Of a DNA stretch of 64,000 bases, positions 62,001-64,000 are shown piece by piece. The position numbers were made by a program, and so were the translations under genes. Location: positions 16,559,611-16,623,610 of the forward strand of contig OZ017801.1 in the NCBI GenBank assembly GCA_963969395.1. The letters run 5' to 3'. How positions within the stretch are numbered: the first letter of the stretch is position 1; each line of letters starts with the position of its first letter. The notes under the pieces were generated by a model. The model was not told the DNA's origin, did not search any database, and was given only the letters and a program-made list of their open reading frames with translations. Source of the stretch: Pseudoscleropodium purum (lineage: Eukaryota; Streptophyta; Bryopsida; Hypnales; Brachytheciaceae).

Positions 62001-64000
62001 TTACAATTTTAGTTTCAAATTGCAATTCACACTCAACTATTAGGATTCACATCCCTTATTCCACTTCATCTCCACATCACCGATTAGGATATTACATTCC
62101 AACTTCCATTGTTCTGCCCGCATCCAACTTGGACTCAAACCATTTCACTCTCGATTCCCATTAAACATAGTAAACTTCCTTCTCAATTATCCAATGACAA
62201 ATTCTCATACACACCAAACAATCAAACACACATTCATGAAAACAAAAAAAACACAGCTCATCGCTGGGACTCACGGCGGACTCTCCTTCAACACTGGGTA
62301 GAATCAAATAGCTTCAAAACCGGACCTAATAGGATCCAAACTGGCGGTTACCAAAACTACAACGACACTCAACTAACCACCAACTTGGAACCGCCTCAAC
62401 CTATACAACCGCAATCCGACTTGGCAAGCTATACCATCTCTAAAAATCTCCCAATTGGCAATCAACTACTGCCAAATGTTCCGACTTAACCCCAATTGCA
62501 AATCGCCTCCGTTCACACTGACTTGGACCCATGCACAGTCTTCACCCACTTTAATTACTCACCCAACTTGGCAATTCCACCACAAAATAGCATGAATTCC
62601 CACCAAAAATTACAAAACACATACAATTAGCATTCAAAAACACTTCCAAAAAATCAAAATTCACACCCTAATAGGCTATCTACAAACAAGTGTCTACAAT
62701 TGCCACCAATTGCTATATATGTCACAAACCCAAAATATCTTATAAAAAAAATTTACACAAAGCTAGGTCACAAGGAAGGAAGGAAGCAAATTACAAATCA
62801 TCACATCCAAATTCTTTCCAATCAATCCAACACATGCAAGAGACCTTTGCCATTCCCATAACATGATTGAAGCCCAAGCATTGCCCACACTAATCTCACA
62901 CAAGATCACACAAATGTCACCACAACCAAAGATGTGGAACATAGCCAAGAGGCCGCAATTATATGCACAACTATTGGCGGGAAGAAACCCTAATGGGTAA
63001 TTACGGCTAATTTGAAAAAAAGGTGCCACTCATCATAGGTGGGTGTACCGTCTAGGCCATTTTTAGACTTATTTCTCACATTATTTGGTGATCTCACCAA
63101 AGTTGCATGATGCCTTGGAACTTTCTTAGAGTCCTTCCAGTGAGTGAGAAGCTTCCATGGTGATTTCTTTAAAACGAAAGTGGGCCATGAAATTATTTAT
63201 TCCTCTAATTAAATCAATTAGAAAACTTGTATGGAAGATCCATTAGTATAAAAATGGTCCATAGAGGTTACTTTTCCCTATCTAAATTATTTATTAAAAA
63301 CTCTCCACTAGAGTCTTTAAGTATTTTAATGTTACATATAAAAAAATAAAAGAATAAAAATACCTTTATGCATGCATCTTGATTAAATAATGGGACAACC
63401 TATATGACTATGGGAATTGATCATATGAGGAAGATGGTCAAGCCACATCCACATGATTGAAGGTATGTATTTGGTAAAAGATTAAAATCCAATTCTTGGT
63501 ATAAAAATCATTTCCCAAACTTGCCAAAGAAGACTAAGACTGAACATCCCTAAACAAGGCCTCGTTTTATTACTACCTACCATATTACCAAACAAGAATA
63601 CAAGCAAAAAGTTGTTATAAGATATGCCTTGTCAAATCATAGATTGTATATAAAATTGGAACTAGTAACCTACAAGTCATCCACCTAATAGTTAGCAAGG
63701 TAGACAAAAGAGATACTCCCATAAAATGCCAAATACAAATATCCATAAGATAGCACAAAAGTGTATGACTAAAAGTTCAGTGCTTGAGAGATGTCTTTTT
63801 TCTTGAAATCTAAAATTGGGAGTCCAAAATTTGAAGGTCCAACCTCACTTGTGCCCGTCCCAAACACAACACAAACCAATGTGAAGTCAGTGAGGATGCA
63901 CAAGGTGTCTACAGTTGAAACCAATTGCTATCTATGTCACAGATTTGTAAAACTAAAAAGAGAACAAAAAATCACAAAACGGCAATTAGAAATATGTAAG
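59040..64000. repeat. Tandem array of ~1.2-kb noncoding units, extending past the right edge
   Basis: The motif CCCAAACACAACACAAACC with its flanks recurs at 59179, 60423, 61601 (diverged) and 63859. Spacings are 1244 and 1178 bp, and 2258 bp or about 1216 bp after subtracting the inserted LTR-like segment. Second landmarks keep the same order: GACCTTTGCCATTCC at about 59371, 60611 and 62841; GACTAAGACTGAA/GACTGAGACTAAA with CAGGGCTTCAC at about 60085, 61302 and 63531; CCAATTGCTATCTATGTC in every unit. Units are diverged. Conserved minus-strand peptides (HWFVLCLG) are probably incidental. No gene. Confidence 0.75.
61648..62684. mobile_element. Probable solo LTR inserted in a unit of the tandem array
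   Basis: About 1037 bp absent from the other array units. It starts TGTTGAAGGAGGATAATG and ends GGCTATCTACA (TG...CA), and interrupts the unit between GAGGTTGTAACAG and AACAAGTGTCTAC. The flanking 5 bases are AACAG (61643-61647) and AACAA (62685-62689), a near-match target duplication. No primer-binding site, polypurine tract or gag-pol is adjacent. The C-rich ORF at 62109-62489 lies inside and shows no domain. Confidence 0.5.

Overview
The window is nuclear DNA of a land plant. Its genes carry GT-AG introns and encode plant-type proteins: a plastid J-domain/ferredoxin protein, ETF-beta, a PDCD2-like protein and an RH16-type DEAD-box helicase. It holds Arabidopsis-type telomere repeats (TTTAGGG) and a CACTA transposon with the plant end CACTACAAGAAAA. 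Genes sit in small islands separated by very AT-rich, repeat-filled DNA, as in a medium to large plant genome. The species cannot be named from sequence alone; a seed-free plant is possible but unproven. There is no CRISPR array, bacterial operon, rRNA gene or convincing intact tRNA gene.

Layout. (1) 0.2-11.2 kb is a gene island: the 5' part of a PDCD2-like gene (minus, running off the left edge), a complete seven-exon DnaJ/ferredoxin plastid protein gene (plus), and a complete five-exon ETF-beta gene (plus) with a GC-AG intron. I assembled all exon joins by hand; the reading frame is kept throughout. (2) 11.2-24.5 kb is a repeat desert with a cluster of small DNA elements at 14.7-18.5 kb. 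Many have ends of the form TTAA-CCCCTAAA. One related copy at 20.6-21.5 kb contains a 485-bp perfect (AAAT)n array. (3) 24.5-26.7 kb holds decayed gene pieces, including a NIFK-like RRM gene split by about 157 bp containing inverted telomeric repeats. (4) 26.7-34.5 kb holds more dispersed repeats and a solitary intronless RING-finger ORF of uncertain origin. (5) 34528-39447 is a complete non-autonomous CACTA element with a 3-bp target duplication, itself carrying a foldback element and a TTAA-ended element. It interrupts what looks like a decayed minus-strand coding region (33-42 kb). (6) 45.7-50.3 kb is a second gene island on the minus strand: an unrecognised three-exon gene of about 446 codons and a truncated, stop-interrupted RH16/DDX56 helicase pseudogene. 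(7) 53731-56401 is a PIF/Harbinger-like element with near-perfect terminal repeats that keeps a trihelix/Myb-like ORF but has no visible transposase. (8) 57.0-57.9 kb is another TTAA-ended copy. (9) From about 59.0 kb to the right edge runs a tandem array of ~1.2-kb units, one of which carries a probable solo LTR.

The intact genes are unrelated housekeeping functions (protein quality control and Fe-S chemistry in plastids, mitochondrial electron transfer, ribosome biogenesis) and do not form a pathway. The most notable content is the mobile-element landscape.
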